Assembly: GCA_014584345.1 (NCBI GenBank)
Contig: JACTNB010000023.1
Coordinates: forward strand, 17,347 to 81,346
Direction of reading: 5' to 3'
Origin: Planctomycetota bacterium
GTDB taxonomy: Bacteria; Planctomycetota; Planctomycetia; Planctomycetales; Planctomycetaceae
DNA length: 64,000 bases
The notes under the pieces were generated by a model. It was not told the origin of the DNA and made no database searches. It was given only the letters and a program-made list of their open reading frames with translations. A program made the translations under genes and the position numbers. Positions 25,273 through 34,865 of this stretch are shown here, in pieces; positions within the stretch are counted from its first letter, which is position 1; each line of letters opens with the position of its first letter.

Positions 25273-26205
25273 TCAGTCTTCCAGGATTTGCAGAAGTCTC
25301 ACGAGTTTCTCGTCTCGCCATCGTGCCCATTCGTCTCGCGTGCGTTCCTTCAAGAACGATTCGGTACCTGCGATTGCTTTGACCCGCGCTGATTCAGGGA
25401 TTTCGGTCCAGGTTTGCATGTCTTGCCAGTAGGAGCTGAACGACCTTCCGATGCCATCGAAGAATCCTTGATAACCTTGCTGACCACCGCCGAGTTCATA
25501 AATCAGATGCTGGCCCATCAAGGCCCACCTCATGCCGGGCCCCGTACAGAGTGCGGCATCGATATCTTCAAGGCTGGCAACATCGTCATCCAGTAACGCC
25601 AACGCTTCACGCCAAACGGCAGCAGCCAGGCGGTTGGCAATGTGTCCAGGGACTTCTTTGTTCAAGACCACGGGGCGCTTGCCGTGTTGTTGAAAGAACG
25701 CTTTGACGACCGCAACGGTTTCCGGACTGCTCAGTTCGCCTGGAACCAATTCAACCAGCGGGACAAGATGTGGAGGATTAAACGGATGCGCGATCAGCGA
25801 TCTTTCCGGGTGCTTCAATGCTTGTTGCATTTTGGTCATTAGCAGGCCCGAGGAACTGCTTGCGATGATCGCATTTGGCGATAGATGTCGTTCCAGTGAA
25901 CGGTACACTTCTGCTTTCGTTTGGTAGTCTTCGAGCACCGATTCCTGCACGTAATCGCAATCCATCAATACCGCATCCAACGTAGCGACAGGCTGCACGT
26001 TCGACAGGGCTGCAGCCAGTTCCGAGGGAGGAAAGAATTCTAGTTCGACCATCGTACGGAGGTTATCGCATGCCCGCTGAGCACCGCGACGACACACTTC
26101 GGGATCGATATCATACATGCGCGTGGGCAGTCCCTTGGATGAGAACCAGGTTGCCCAACTGGAGCCGATCAAGCCACAGCCGACGATTGCAATGCGTTGT
26201 ATCAC
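25273..26205 (-). CDS. 3-hydroxyacyl-CoA dehydrogenase family protein (carnitine-dehydrogenase/lambda-crystallin-like)
   Basis: 310 residues. The NAD fold begins RIAIVGCGLIGSSWATWFSSKG. CDYVQESVLEDYQTKAEVYRSL...AIIASSSSGLL and the HPFNPPHLVPLVELVPG motif are the signature of the 3-hydroxyacyl-CoA dehydrogenase superfamily. The C-terminal helical domain (NRLAAAVWREALALLDDDVASLEDIDAAL) is the short single-domain form, as in L-carnitine dehydrogenase and L-gulonate dehydrogenase. The substrate is uncertain. In this cluster it may act on L-3-hydroxybutyrate or a related hydroxy acid, complementing the D-specific SDR next door (inference). Confidence 0.85.
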   Translation of the reverse strand: MIQRIAIVGCGLIGSSWATWFSSKGLPTRMYDIDPEVCRRGAQRACDNLRTMVELEFFPPSELAAALSNVQPVATLDAVLMDCDYVQESVLEDYQTKAEVYRSLERHLSPNAIIASSSSGLLMTKMQQALKHPERSLIAHPFNPPHLVPLVELVPGELSSPETVAVVKAFFQQHGKRPVVLNKEVPGHIANRLAAAVWREALALLDDDVASLEDIDAALCTGPGMRWALMGQHLIYELGGGQQGYQGFFDGIGRSFSSYWQDMQTWTEIPESARVKAIAGTESFLKERTRDEWARWRDEKLVRLLQILED

Positions 26206-26235
26206 GATGCGATGAGTTCCTTTCGAATGACGTCG

Positions 26236-27429
26236 TCAGGATGCCTGCTCTGCATTTTCGAAGAGCATGGCAATTCCCATGCCTCCGCCAATGCACAGAG
26301 CGGCGATGCCGAGGCGACTCCGCCGGCGTTGCATCTCATGCACCAGCGTTACTGCCACACGAGCACCGCTGGCACCCAAGGGGTGTCCCAGTGCGATCGC
26401 TCCGCCATTCACATTGACACGTTCGAGATCCCAGTCCAATACCTTTCCCACCGCCAGAGCTTGGGCCGCGAAGGCTTCGTTCACTTCCAGTAGATCGATG
26501 TCGGCCAATTGCAGCGATTCCTTTTGCAGCAGTTTCTTGATGGCCAACGCTGGCCCCATCCCCATCTCCATCGGGTCGAGCCCGACAATGCAATACGAAC
26601 GAATCCATGCAAGCGGCAGCAAGCCAAGCCGTTGCACTTGCGAATCCTTAACCAGCAGTAATGCTGCGGCTCCATCATTGATACCTGACGCATTGGCTGC
26701 CGTAACGGTGCCCCCCTCCTGAAAGCAAGGTTTCAGTCCGGCAAGCTTGTCATCTTCAACTGTTTCTCGCGGATGTTCGTCTCGTCGGACGATGCTCGGC
26801 TGGCCATTTCGTTGCGGCACAGCGACAGGAACAATCTCATGCTCAAACCTGCCCGCTTGTCGTGCCGCTTGGTAACGCTGCTGGCTGAGTACGGCAAAGC
26901 GATCTTGATCCTTCCGTGAGATATTGAACTGCCTGGCAAGATGCTCGGCCGTGGAGCCCATGTGGCAATCATAGAATTTGTCCCAGAGTGCATCTTGAAG
27001 CAACGTATCCACCATTGGCTGATGCCCTAATCGCAAGCCCGCTCGCGCTTTCGGTAATACATAGGGAGCGTTGCTCATGCTTTCCATTCCGCCCGCAAGG
27101 ATCATTTGGGCATTGCCTGCCAGAATCGACTCGGCTCCCATGGCGACGGCTTTCAAACCCGAACCGCACAGCATATTGATCGTGGTCGCGGGAACCTGAT
27201 AGCCTAAAGCTGCATGTACCGCTGCTTGGCGTGCCGGGTTCGCGCCCGAGCCGGTTGAATAGACTTGGCCCATCAGGACTTCATCGATCTGATCCGCAGC
27301 GACCTGACTGCGACGCAACGCTTCAGCGATGGCGACGCTGCCCAAACGATCCGCTGACAGATTGGCGAACACGCCTTGAAACGAGCCGATGGGCGTGCGC
27401 GTTGCGGCGACAATGGCAACTCGATTCAT
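26236..27429 (-). CDS. Acetyl-CoA acetyltransferase (thiolase)
   Basis: 397 residues, a full-length type II thiolase. The acyl-accepting Cys is C88 in TTINMLCGSGLKAVAMG. The second half has NVNGGAIALGHPLGASGARV with its catalytic His, and ALCIGGGMGIAMLFE with the proton-donor Cys. It cleaves acetoacetyl-CoA to two acetyl-CoA, or runs in reverse. The start overlaps the stop of the acyl-CoA synthetase gene by 4 bp (ATGA). The direction here is probably catabolic, given the GntP permease and dehydrogenases downstream. Confidence 0.93.
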   Translation of the reverse strand: MNRVAIVAATRTPIGSFQGVFANLSADRLGSVAIAEALRRSQVAADQIDEVLMGQVYSTGSGANPARQAAVHAALGYQVPATTINMLCGSGLKAVAMGAESILAGNAQMILAGGMESMSNAPYVLPKARAGLRLGHQPMVDTLLQDALWDKFYDCHMGSTAEHLARQFNISRKDQDRFAVLSQQRYQAARQAGRFEHEIVPVAVPQRNGQPSIVRRDEHPRETVEDDKLAGLKPCFQEGGTVTAANASGINDGAAALLLVKDSQVQRLGLLPLAWIRSYCIVGLDPMEMGMGPALAIKKLLQKESLQLADIDLLEVNEAFAAQALAVGKVLDWDLERVNVNGGAIALGHPLGASGARVAVTLVHEMQRRRSRLGIAALCIGGGMGIAMLFENAEQAS

Positions 27430-29486
27430 GGCGTGCTTGATCCTTGTTCGGTGCTGAGATAAAGATTTCGCAGACTCCGACGCAGCACCTTGTTCGATGC
27501 CGTTCGGGGAAGCTTGTCGATCAACTTAACTGCCTTGATCTTGAACAACGGATTGAGCCGAGACTTGATCAGTTGTTGCATGTCGATTTGCAGCTCGCTT
27601 AGGGTAACCTCCGCCTGAAGCACCGCATAGACAACCAGTTGCTCCGGCCCGCCACCAGGGGGCGGAACCGAGATCGCGGCCAGTTCGCGCACGGCCGGAT
27701 GCTGCACCAGCAATTGCTCGATTTCAACACAACTGACTTTGATGCCGCCCAGGTTCATTGCGTCGTCGATCCTGCCATGCGCCCGATAGTAACCGTCCGG
27801 CAGTTCTTCAATCTGATCCCCGTGGCGGCGCAGGACTTGATGCTGGGGACCGCGAGGAATCTCGGCATAGTAGACATCATGATGGTTACGATTCAGCAGG
27901 CGATTGGACAAGCCGATTGCTGGCGGTTCAAAGAAGACCTCTCCGATTCGGCTAATTTGAAATTGGTCGTCCATCAACAGCCACGAAAAACCCATCGCCT
28001 TGGCGGAAAATAAGCCTGGCACCGCAGGTTTCGTAAGTGTTCCCGTGATGTAACCGCCCCCAGTCTCGGTGCCACCGCAATACTCGATCACCGGTCGATA
28101 GCCGGCCCGTGACATCAGCCACAGCATATCGTTGGCGTTGGAACACTCGCCGGTCGAACTGAAGAGACGGATCGAACTCCAATCCAGACCAGCAGGATGA
28201 TCATGCTTGCGCCACTCGGAAACGAGACTTGGGACCAGCCCCAGCATCGTGACTCCAGCCTGTTGCACAAACTCGCAAAACGCTCTGCCAGTGGGAATCG
28301 CTGGAGACAACGCAATTGTGGCTTTGTTAATCAGTGCTGCATACACCAACCACGGGCCCATCATCCAGCCTAGGTTTGTTGGCCAGCATAACACGTCGGT
28401 TGCATGTACGTCTTGATGAAAGTAAGCATCGCCGGCCGATTTAATGGGTGTCGTTTGATCCCAAGGAATAGCTTTCGGCTGACCGGTGGTCCCAGACGAG
28501 AAGAGGATCGTTGTCTCGTGCTCGGGACTGCGAACAACGCAGTTCAAGCGAGTGTTGGCAGAAAGAAAGTCTTCCCATTCCAAGTCCCCCTCGCGCAACT
28601 CGATTTGGCGACGCGAAGATGCTCGCAACATGATGGCTCGCAAATCTTGATGCATCGCGATTTTCGCAAACAGCCCATGGGCTTTCCCGCCACGCATGAC
28701 CTCGTCTTGAATGAAGATACACTTCGGCTGCGTAATCTCAATGCGGACGGCCATCTCGTTTTCTGAAAAACTGTCCGCAATGGTTACAGCCGAACAGCCA
28801 GCAGCAATGATGCCCAGAAAGATAGCGATTGCATCGGCGGTCATGGGCATCGTGATCGCCACGCGATCCCCCGGTTTGACCCCCAGTTCCGCCAGCCCGT
28901 TGGCCACGCGTGCGGTAAGCGCTTTGAGCTGACCATAAGACAAGTAGTCCAACTTGTTATCCAAGTCACCCAAGATGATTGCCACAGCCTCGTCGTTGGC
29001 TTGAAAGCAGCTTTCGACGATATTCAAAGTTGCTCCAGCATACCACTGGGTATGCTCAACACCGCTGGACGTATCGCAATACCGAACCGCTGGGCTGTGA
29101 AAGCGAATGGCCAATGCTTCGGCCAGCTTGTTTGCGAACTCCTCAGGATGATGAACGGACCATTCGTGCAACGCTTCATAAGCCGAGAACCCAAGCGACT
29201 TCATCCAATGGGCCAGATGTGTAGCTTCCACTTCTTCGGCTCGCGGAATCCAAGCTGGACAGGGTAATTGTTGCTGGCGATGCTGTGCATAATTCCATTC
29301 ATACATCAATTCGTCAGCGGCGAACGGTGTGGACGGAGTCAGCAACTCGGACGTGATTTTTTGCCATCGCACCAGCGCGTCGTCAATCCAGCCCCAGTCA
29401 TTCAGTAGTGAACACCAGCGAACTGCCTCGACATGAGACAAGCCACAGGCCGTCAATTGGTCAACATTATGCGACACGTCACGCAT
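27426..29486 (-). CDS. AMP-forming acyl-CoA synthetase, likely acetoacetate/short-chain specific
   Basis: About 686 residues from ATG 29484-29486 (AGGA just upstream, though close; a GTG three codons in is possible). An N-terminal extension of about 100 residues precedes the acetyl-CoA-synthetase-type domain (ALAIRFHSPAVRYCD...TQWYAGATLNIVESCF). Signature motifs include TTILFSSGTTGQPKAIPW (P-loop), EYCGGTETGGGY (adenine site), GRIDDAMNLGGIKVSCVEIE and LPRTASNKVLRR with the catalytic Lys. It would make acyl-CoA from free acid, CoA and ATP. In this cluster acetoacetate is the likely acid. First gene of the cluster, divergent from the GntR regulator. Confidence 0.85.
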   Translation of the reverse strand: MRDVSHNVDQLTACGLSHVEAVRWCSLLNDWGWIDDALVRWQKITSELLTPSTPFAADELMYEWNYAQHRQQQLPCPAWIPRAEEVEATHLAHWMKSLGFSAYEALHEWSVHHPEEFANKLAEALAIRFHSPAVRYCDTSSGVEHTQWYAGATLNIVESCFQANDEAVAIILGDLDNKLDYLSYGQLKALTARVANGLAELGVKPGDRVAITMPMTADAIAIFLGIIAAGCSAVTIADSFSENEMAVRIEITQPKCIFIQDEVMRGGKAHGLFAKIAMHQDLRAIMLRASSRRQIELREGDLEWEDFLSANTRLNCVVRSPEHETTILFSSGTTGQPKAIPWDQTTPIKSAGDAYFHQDVHATDVLCWPTNLGWMMGPWLVYAALINKATIALSPAIPTGRAFCEFVQQAGVTMLGLVPSLVSEWRKHDHPAGLDWSSIRLFSSTGECSNANDMLWLMSRAGYRPVIEYCGGTETGGGYITGTLTKPAVPGLFSAKAMGFSWLLMDDQFQISRIGEVFFEPPAIGLSNRLLNRNHHDVYYAEIPRGPQHQVLRRHGDQIEELPDGYYRAHGRIDDAMNLGGIKVSCVEIEQLLVQHPAVRELAAISVPPPGGGPEQLVVYAVLQAEVTLSELQIDMQQLIKSRLNPLFKIKAVKLIDKLPRTASNKVLRRSLRNLYLSTEQGSSTP

Positions 29487-30043
29487 CTTCCTAAAATTCG
29501 ACAACGATCCAGATGTTGTTCTTGGGTGATCCCCAATACAACCAGCTTCCCGGCGGCAACCCATTCTTTGGTCTTATTGTGCCAGACCAGCACATGTTGG
29601 CCGCAGCCCGCTCACCACGACGCAAACGGAATTACAAGCACTTTCTTACTGCGATACTGATCGAGCGAGACAGGCCGACCATCGTCGATGACCGGAAGCG
29701 CGAAAGCAACATGACGCGAACCGACTTGTGGTGTTTATTCGTCAGCCACAGTCGTTGCGACCGAGACAACCCAGTTTAGCCCTCGGCCAATCCAACTGAC
29801 CAAGATCCGATCATGTTTCGAATTGCATCCAGAGGTCCCTGAATTACTTCAGCCATATCTGAAAGTTCACCCCATCAACAAGTAACTTCTAGACATTACA
29901 GGTTCAGATTGCAAGATAGGTAAATATTCGCTGACGGGGTGAACCCTTTTCAAGCTTGCCAGACACGACGGACTTGTCACTCAGCTGATTATCTGATAAT
30001 CTGGCGCATCTCGGCACATGTTGCAATCGGCAGAGGAGGAAGC
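29487..30043. other. Divergent intergenic region between the ketone-body cluster and gntR
   Basis: 557 nt. A plus-strand frame at 29,513-29,779 looks partly protein-like (GDPQYNQLPGGNPFFGLIVPDQHMLAAARSPRR), possibly a worn fragment of an exported protein, but it has no ribosome site. The last 150 nt are AT-richer and hold the palindrome at 29,987-30,001. Promoters for both directions must lie here. Confidence 0.45.
29987..30001. promoter_or_regulatory. Palindrome GATTATC-T-GATAATC, candidate GntR operator
   Basis: A perfect 7+1+7 inverted repeat 42 nt upstream of the gntR start, in the divergent promoter region. FadR-type GntR regulators usually bind short palindromes near their own promoter. 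Assignment by position only. Confidence 0.5.
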
Positions 30044-30715
30044 ATGAAAACAATTCGTCGTCCGAAGATGCGGGATCAGGTTTCGGAACAAATCAAGCAA
30101 TTGATCGTCCAGGAAAAACTGATGCCAGGAGATCGGCTGCCGACGGAAACACAGCTTGCGGAAACGTTCGGGATCAGTCGGCTCAGCCTCCGCGAGGCCA
30201 CGAAAACCCTCGAATTCCTGGGCATCATCGAATCAAAAACCGGTGTGGGACTGACCGTCGGGCGGCTCGATATGGGGCGGCTGACCAGTCACCTTGGGTT
30301 TCATTCAGGGCTGATCGATGCCGATCCGCAACAGTTGATTGATAGCCGCGTCATTATCGAAACCGGCGTGTTGCCGCACGTCGTGAGTCGAATGGCTGAT
30401 GATCCGTCAGTTGTGAGAGAGTTTCAAGAACTGGTCGACCAGTTTCGTTCCGCACGGAGCGTCAAGGCAGCCATCGGAATCGACATTCAGTTCCATCAAT
30501 TGCTGGTCGAAACGAGTGGTCTGCAGCCGATCATCGCGTTCAATGAGTTGCTTGCGGTGTTCTTTCAGCGATTTTATGACGCCATTAAGAAAGTCGATCT
30601 GCAAGTCGGTATCGAGCATCACCAGCGCCTTGTCGATTTATTGGCGGCAGGAAATCTGGATGCGGCCATCGCCGATTTGCGCGTGCATATCGAAGCCAAT
30701 AAGGAGCGACTTTAA
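30044..30715 (+). CDS. FadR-type GntR transcriptional regulator
   Basis: 223 residues from ATG 30044, fixed by a strong GAGGAGGAA site; the frame is open further up to 29,939 but without a ribosome site. The winged helix occupies residues about 8-75 (VSEQIKQLIVQEKLMPGDRLPTETQLAETFGISRLSLREATKTLEFLGIIE). The FCD ligand-binding domain covers about 95-223, with metal-ligand candidates D/H in IDIQFHQLLVE and EHHQRLVDLL. It probably represses the divergent hydroxybutyrate cluster until an acid ligand binds (inference). Its stop overlaps the next start (TAATG), so it may also be tied to the downstream cytochrome-type genes. Confidence 0.9.
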   Translation: MKTIRRPKMRDQVSEQIKQLIVQEKLMPGDRLPTETQLAETFGISRLSLREATKTLEFLGIIESKTGVGLTVGRLDMGRLTSHLGFHSGLIDADPQQLIDSRVIIETGVLPHVVSRMADDPSVVREFQELVDQFRSARSVKAAIGIDIQFHQLLVETSGLQPIIAFNELLAVFFQRFYDAIKKVDLQVGIEHHQRLVDLLAAGNLDAAIADLRVHIEANKERL

Positions 30716-31847
30716 TGCTGAGCCGTTCATTTATGCTCCTTCTCGCCAGCGTTGCTGTTGTCAGTGCGGTCCACGGGGCTGATCCGACCGATGCCTTTCT
30801 CACCAAATACTGCCTTCGTTGTCATGGACCGGATAGCCAGGAGGGTGAATTGCGGGTCGACCGGCTTTCGCGTGATTTCAATTCGGGAGTGGATACCCAG
30901 CAATGGGCGGAGGTCATCGAGCGGATCAATGTTGGTGAGATGCCTCCGGAAGACAAGCCGCAACCGACGCAGGATGAGATCTCGGCATTCGTTACCATGT
31001 TAGACGCTCGGATCAAAGAGGGTAAGGCTGCGCGGATGGCGGCTCGCCCGCCTGTGGCGCATTATCGACTTAGCCGCAAAGAGTATCAGAACACGGTCTA
31101 CGACTTGCTGAGTGTGCATTATGACCCGACACAACCGGGCGAACTGAATGAAGATACGCTTTGGCATGGTTACGAACGCATCGGTTCAGAGCTTTCGCTT
31201 TCGTCTTCGCATGCCGAGCGCTACTACCGCGCCGCGCATACGGTCCTGGACCGTGCCTTCCCGGCAGAACCGGTGAAGACACGCCAGGTTCGCAGGACGG
31301 CCGCGGAGATTCGGTATCGTGGCGGAGAGGAACAGCGGGATTGGCTGAAGCGGCTTGGCATTGAGCGGCGCTTACGTTACCTAATCAACCCCGGTTTGCC
31401 ATTTCGCCAGGAGACACGCCACACCGCGCTGTCGCCAGATTGGTTCGGCCGCGGTGAAGAGAAACCACAGAGTGGCCTCTACCGCATGCGCCTCCAGGCC
31501 AGCGGATTAGCGTTAAGCTTTCAGAAGACATCGACTATGTTCAAACGACACGACTTTAAATGGGCGGGGCGACGATGACCTTGAAGCATTCGCACGGCGC
31601 GCACACACATGCCCACATGGCGATCGAAGGTTCCATGGATGCTGGGGAGCAAGAGGGAGAGATTCCTCTGGGAAGTAGTGGCATTCAGATTCGTTTGAAG
31701 ATGGACTTGGTCCTGGAGAGGTTTCGCCCTGGAAGAATCGTTCGCATTCGGCCCATGAATTGGCCGTCTGATCTCATCCCGCGGGAAGAATGGATCGGCG
31801 AAGATTACGAGGATCGCTTCCCAACGCCGGCCATCTTCAACAAGTAA
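30715..31847 (+). pseudogene. Truncated, frameshifted planctomycete cytochrome (PSD1/DUF1587-type) protein
   Basis: It begins with a signal peptide (MLLLASVAVVSAVHGAD), a heme site CLRCH in KYCLRCHGPDSQEGELRVDRL, and the DUF1587 region VAHYRLSRKEYQNTVYDLLSVHYDP. The first frame ends at 31,578. A second frame (31,560-31,847) continues with IRLKMDLVLERFRPGRIVRIRPMNWPSDLIPREEWIGEDYED, probably the carbohydrate-binding-like middle part. The DUF1592, DUF1588 and DUF1585 domains that normally follow are absent, so about half the protein is lost. The next gene begins 57 nt on. The first part could still be translated, coupled to gntR by TAATG. Confidence 0.65.
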
Positions 31848-31903
31848 TGATTCTAATTAAACGCCAGTGAAACCTGTCGTACCAAGAGTATAGAGACACC
31901 ACG

Positions 31904-34861
31904 ATGAACCGAACACCTAAGACATCGTCCATGCTCGTGATTTTAACGTTTTCTTGCATGATCACAGCAACGGCCAAGTCGCAAGCGGAGGAATCAGCAG
32001 CAAACACAATGTCTGCAGAGGCCCGCGCATTCTTCGAGAAAGAAGTGCGCCCTTTGCTGGTCAAGCGTTGCTTCGAATGCCACGGGGGATCGAAGACCGA
32101 AGGTGGCCTGTCGCTAGCTTCGGCTGAGGGTTGGAAGCTTGGCGGCGACAGCGGCCCGGCGATTGTCCCCGGCAAGCCCGATGAGAGCCTTCTAATCGAG
32201 GCCATCAACTACGGTTCGTTGGAGATGCCGCCTGCCGAACGTGGCGGCAAATTGGCCGCACGCGAGATCGCCATCCTCACCAAATGGGTCGAAATGGGTG
32301 CCCCCGATCCGCGGACCGGAAGTGAAGTGCTCGGAGGCATGACGTTAGATGAGGCGAAGAGCTGGTGGGCGTTCCAACCGTTGCCAGAAGTGCGGCCAGC
32401 CGAGTCGCCGATCGAGGATATTGAACGCATCGACGCGTTGCTGAATCGCGAGATCGAGAACCGTGGCTTGGAGTTGGCGCCGGCAGCCGATCGGCGGACG
32501 TTGCTGCGGCGGTTGACCTATGACTTGACCGGCTTGCCGCCGACCCACGATGAGGTGGAAGCGTTCACCGCAGATGAGTCGCCCGATGCACTCGCCAAGG
32601 TGATCGACCGCCTGCTCGACTCGCCGCGGTACGGCGAGCAATGGGGACGGCACTGGCTCGACGTGGTGCGTTACGCCGACACGGCGGGCGAGAATGCGGA
32701 TTTCCCATTGCCCCATGCCTGGCGTTATCGCAATTGGGTGATTGATGCCTTCCAGCGCGACATGCCGTTCGACCAGTTCGTCCGCATGCAGTTGGCCGGT
32801 GACCTGCTGGCCGACGAGTCGAATGCGGAAGAGCGTGCGGATGGCATCATCGCGACCGGGTATCTGGCGCTGGCTCGCCGCTTCGGCCACGATAGCGACA
32901 AGGATATGCATCTCACCTATGAAGATGTGATTGACAATCTCGGCAAGAACTTTCTGGGGCTGAGCCTGGGCTGCGCCCGCTGTCACGATCACAAGTACGA
33001 CCCGGTCGGTGCAGAGGACTACTATGCGCTCTACGGCATCTTTGAGAGCACGAGGTTCGCCTTCCCCGGCTGTGAGGCCAAGCAGAAGACGCGCGACATG
33101 GTGCCGTTGCTCCCGCAAGAACAAATCAATGCCCTTGTGAATCCCAAGCGGGAGGATGTTGCGGAACTAGACGCGGCGAAAAAGAAACAGCTGGAAGCCA
33201 GGACGGCGGCCGGTGAGTCCGTCGAGAAGTTGGTTGGTGATCATCGTCGGGTGCTGGCCGAGTCACAGGTCGCGGAAGGTGCCAGCGTCCCTTTCTCTCA
33301 GTCGATCAATGTCCGCAAGGGCGAAGTGATCCAATTGACGGTCTCGCCGAACCAAAGCCATGGTGCGGACACGACGCGGGTCGAGTGGCAGATCTCGGAA
33401 ACTCGCGCCGCGAAACGCTCGTGGAGCGTGGCGGAGCTGGTTGCGAATCTGATGAAGGGCAACCCCTATCCGGCATCGCATGGAGTACAGTGGTGTTTTC
33501 TCGAAACCACGCCCGTGCTGATGTTTTTGGCAGAGCAACGTCCCAACGTGGACGGCAATGCAGCGTTGAAATCCTGGGGAAACGGAAACACACCCTGGGC
33601 TTTGGTGAACACGGATGACCAGCAAGTGATGGCCTGGACCACGCTCACGGCGGAGTCGTTCTTTCTGCACCCAGGTCCCAATCGACCTGTCGCCGTGGCC
33701 TGGGTCAGTCCCCTGGACGGCGAAGTCACACTGAGCGGCCTTGTGGCGGACGCACACCCGAGCAACAGTGACGGGGTGGCCTTTGAGCTGTCCCACATTG
33801 CCACACCTGAATACGGTCCCGCGCTTGTGAAACTCGGCCAGAGTTTCCCGCCAGTTGAAGTGCCCTCAGCCAAACCTGAAAAGCGTGTGATCCCTGTGGC
33901 CTATGCCGTGGTTGAAGGAGAGACGAAGAACGCGCGATTTCAAAAAGCGGGCGAGCCGGAACAGCTGGGGCCAGAGGTGCCGCGACGCTGGTTGTCGATC
34001 TTTGGTGGAACGCAGGTTCCAGAGGATGCTGGCAGCGGTCGCCGCGAGCTGAGTGAGTGGGTTGCCAAGCATCCGTTGACCGCGCGGGTGATGGTGAACC
34101 GGATTTGGGAATGGCATTTCGGACAAGGGCTGGTGCGATCTTCGAACGATTTCGGCACACAAGGGGAAGCCCCGACGCATCCGGAACTGCTCGACTTCCT
34201 GGCGTCCCGGTTCGTGCAAAGCGGATATAGCGTGAAAGCGATGCACCGATTGATTCTGCACACCGATGCGTTTCAGCGAGCCAGCGCGACGCCTGTAGCG
34301 GCGGATCCCGACAACCGCTGGCTGTCGCATTTCAACCGTCGACGTCTCACAGCAGAAGAACTGCGTGACAACTTGCTAAATACCTCGGGGCAACTTGATC
34401 TCACCCCGGGCAAAGCGCATCCATTCCCGGAGGAAAGCACCTGGAAGTTCACGCAGCACCATCCTTTCAACGCCGTCTATGAGACAGACAAACGCAGCGT
34501 CTACATGATGGTGCAGCGACAGCGACGGCACCCGTTTCTTGCCTTGTTCGATGGCGCTGATCCAAACGCTTCCACGCCGGCGCGAGAAACAACCACCGTG
34601 CCGACTCAGGCGTTGTACTTCATCAACGATCCATTCTTCCACGCGCAGGCTGCGAAGCTCGCTGCGATCATCCTGGAAACTCCAGGGGATGATGCCCGTG
34701 TGCTGCAGGCCTACCGCAGACTGTTCCAGAGAGAACCAACGCCATCCGAGCAGCAGCGTGCTGCTAAGTTCCTACACAACTACCCCGGGGACGCCAGGGA
34801 GAAATGGTCCGCACTTTCCCGCGTCCTGCTGGCAAGCAACGAATTCCTGTTTGTGGAGTAA
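31904..34861 (+). CDS. PSD1 cytochrome-c / DUF1549 / DUF1553 exported protein
   Basis: 985 residues with a signal peptide (residues about 1-28). The planctomycete cytochrome-c domain (about 40-145) has heme-binding CFECH. DUF1549 (about 165-370) has LLRRLTYDLTGLPPTHDEV and RHWLDVVRYADTAGE, ending in the second heme-like CARCHDHKYDP. An insert of about 230 residues follows. DUF1553 occupies about 715-965 (LTARVMVNRIWEWHFGQGLVRSSNDFGTQG...VPTQALYFINDPFF). These proteins nearly always travel with DUF1501 partners, as here (4 nt gap). Their biochemical role is not established; c-type heme binding is predicted from the CxxCH motifs. Confidence 0.93.
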   Translation: MNRTPKTSSMLVILTFSCMITATAKSQAEESAANTMSAEARAFFEKEVRPLLVKRCFECHGGSKTEGGLSLASAEGWKLGGDSGPAIVPGKPDESLLIEAINYGSLEMPPAERGGKLAAREIAILTKWVEMGAPDPRTGSEVLGGMTLDEAKSWWAFQPLPEVRPAESPIEDIERIDALLNREIENRGLELAPAADRRTLLRRLTYDLTGLPPTHDEVEAFTADESPDALAKVIDRLLDSPRYGEQWGRHWLDVVRYADTAGENADFPLPHAWRYRNWVIDAFQRDMPFDQFVRMQLAGDLLADESNAEERADGIIATGYLALARRFGHDSDKDMHLTYEDVIDNLGKNFLGLSLGCARCHDHKYDPVGAEDYYALYGIFESTRFAFPGCEAKQKTRDMVPLLPQEQINALVNPKREDVAELDAAKKKQLEARTAAGESVEKLVGDHRRVLAESQVAEGASVPFSQSINVRKGEVIQLTVSPNQSHGADTTRVEWQISETRAAKRSWSVAELVANLMKGNPYPASHGVQWCFLETTPVLMFLAEQRPNVDGNAALKSWGNGNTPWALVNTDDQQVMAWTTLTAESFFLHPGPNRPVAVAWVSPLDGEVTLSGLVADAHPSNSDGVAFELSHIATPEYGPALVKLGQSFPPVEVPSAKPEKRVIPVAYAVVEGETKNARFQKAGEPEQLGPEVPRRWLSIFGGTQVPEDAGSGRRELSEWVAKHPLTARVMVNRIWEWHFGQGLVRSSNDFGTQGEAPTHPELLDFLASRFVQSGYSVKAMHRLILHTDAFQRASATPVAADPDNRWLSHFNRRRLTAEELRDNLLNTSGQLDLTPGKAHPFPEESTWKFTQHHPFNAVYETDKRSVYMMVQRQRRHPFLALFDGADPNASTPARETTTVPTQALYFINDPFFHAQAAKLAAIILETPGDDARVLQAYRRLFQREPTPSEQQRAAKFLHNYPGDAREKWSALSRVLLASNEFLFVE

Positions 34862-34865
34862 ACCA

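Noticed and set aside
29513..29779. 88-codon frame in the divergent intergenic region
   Set aside because: It looks partly protein-like, but without a ribosome site or recognised family it was kept only as a note in the intergenic entry.
30008..30030. Sigma-54-like string CGGCACATGTTGCA before gntR
   Set aside because: GG-to-GC spacing is 8 instead of 10, so it cannot be a -24/-12 promoter.
34539..34865. N-terminal extension of the DUF1501 gene
   Set aside because: It overlaps the PSD1 gene in another frame and lacks a signal. The Tat signal and ribosome site fix the start at 34,866.
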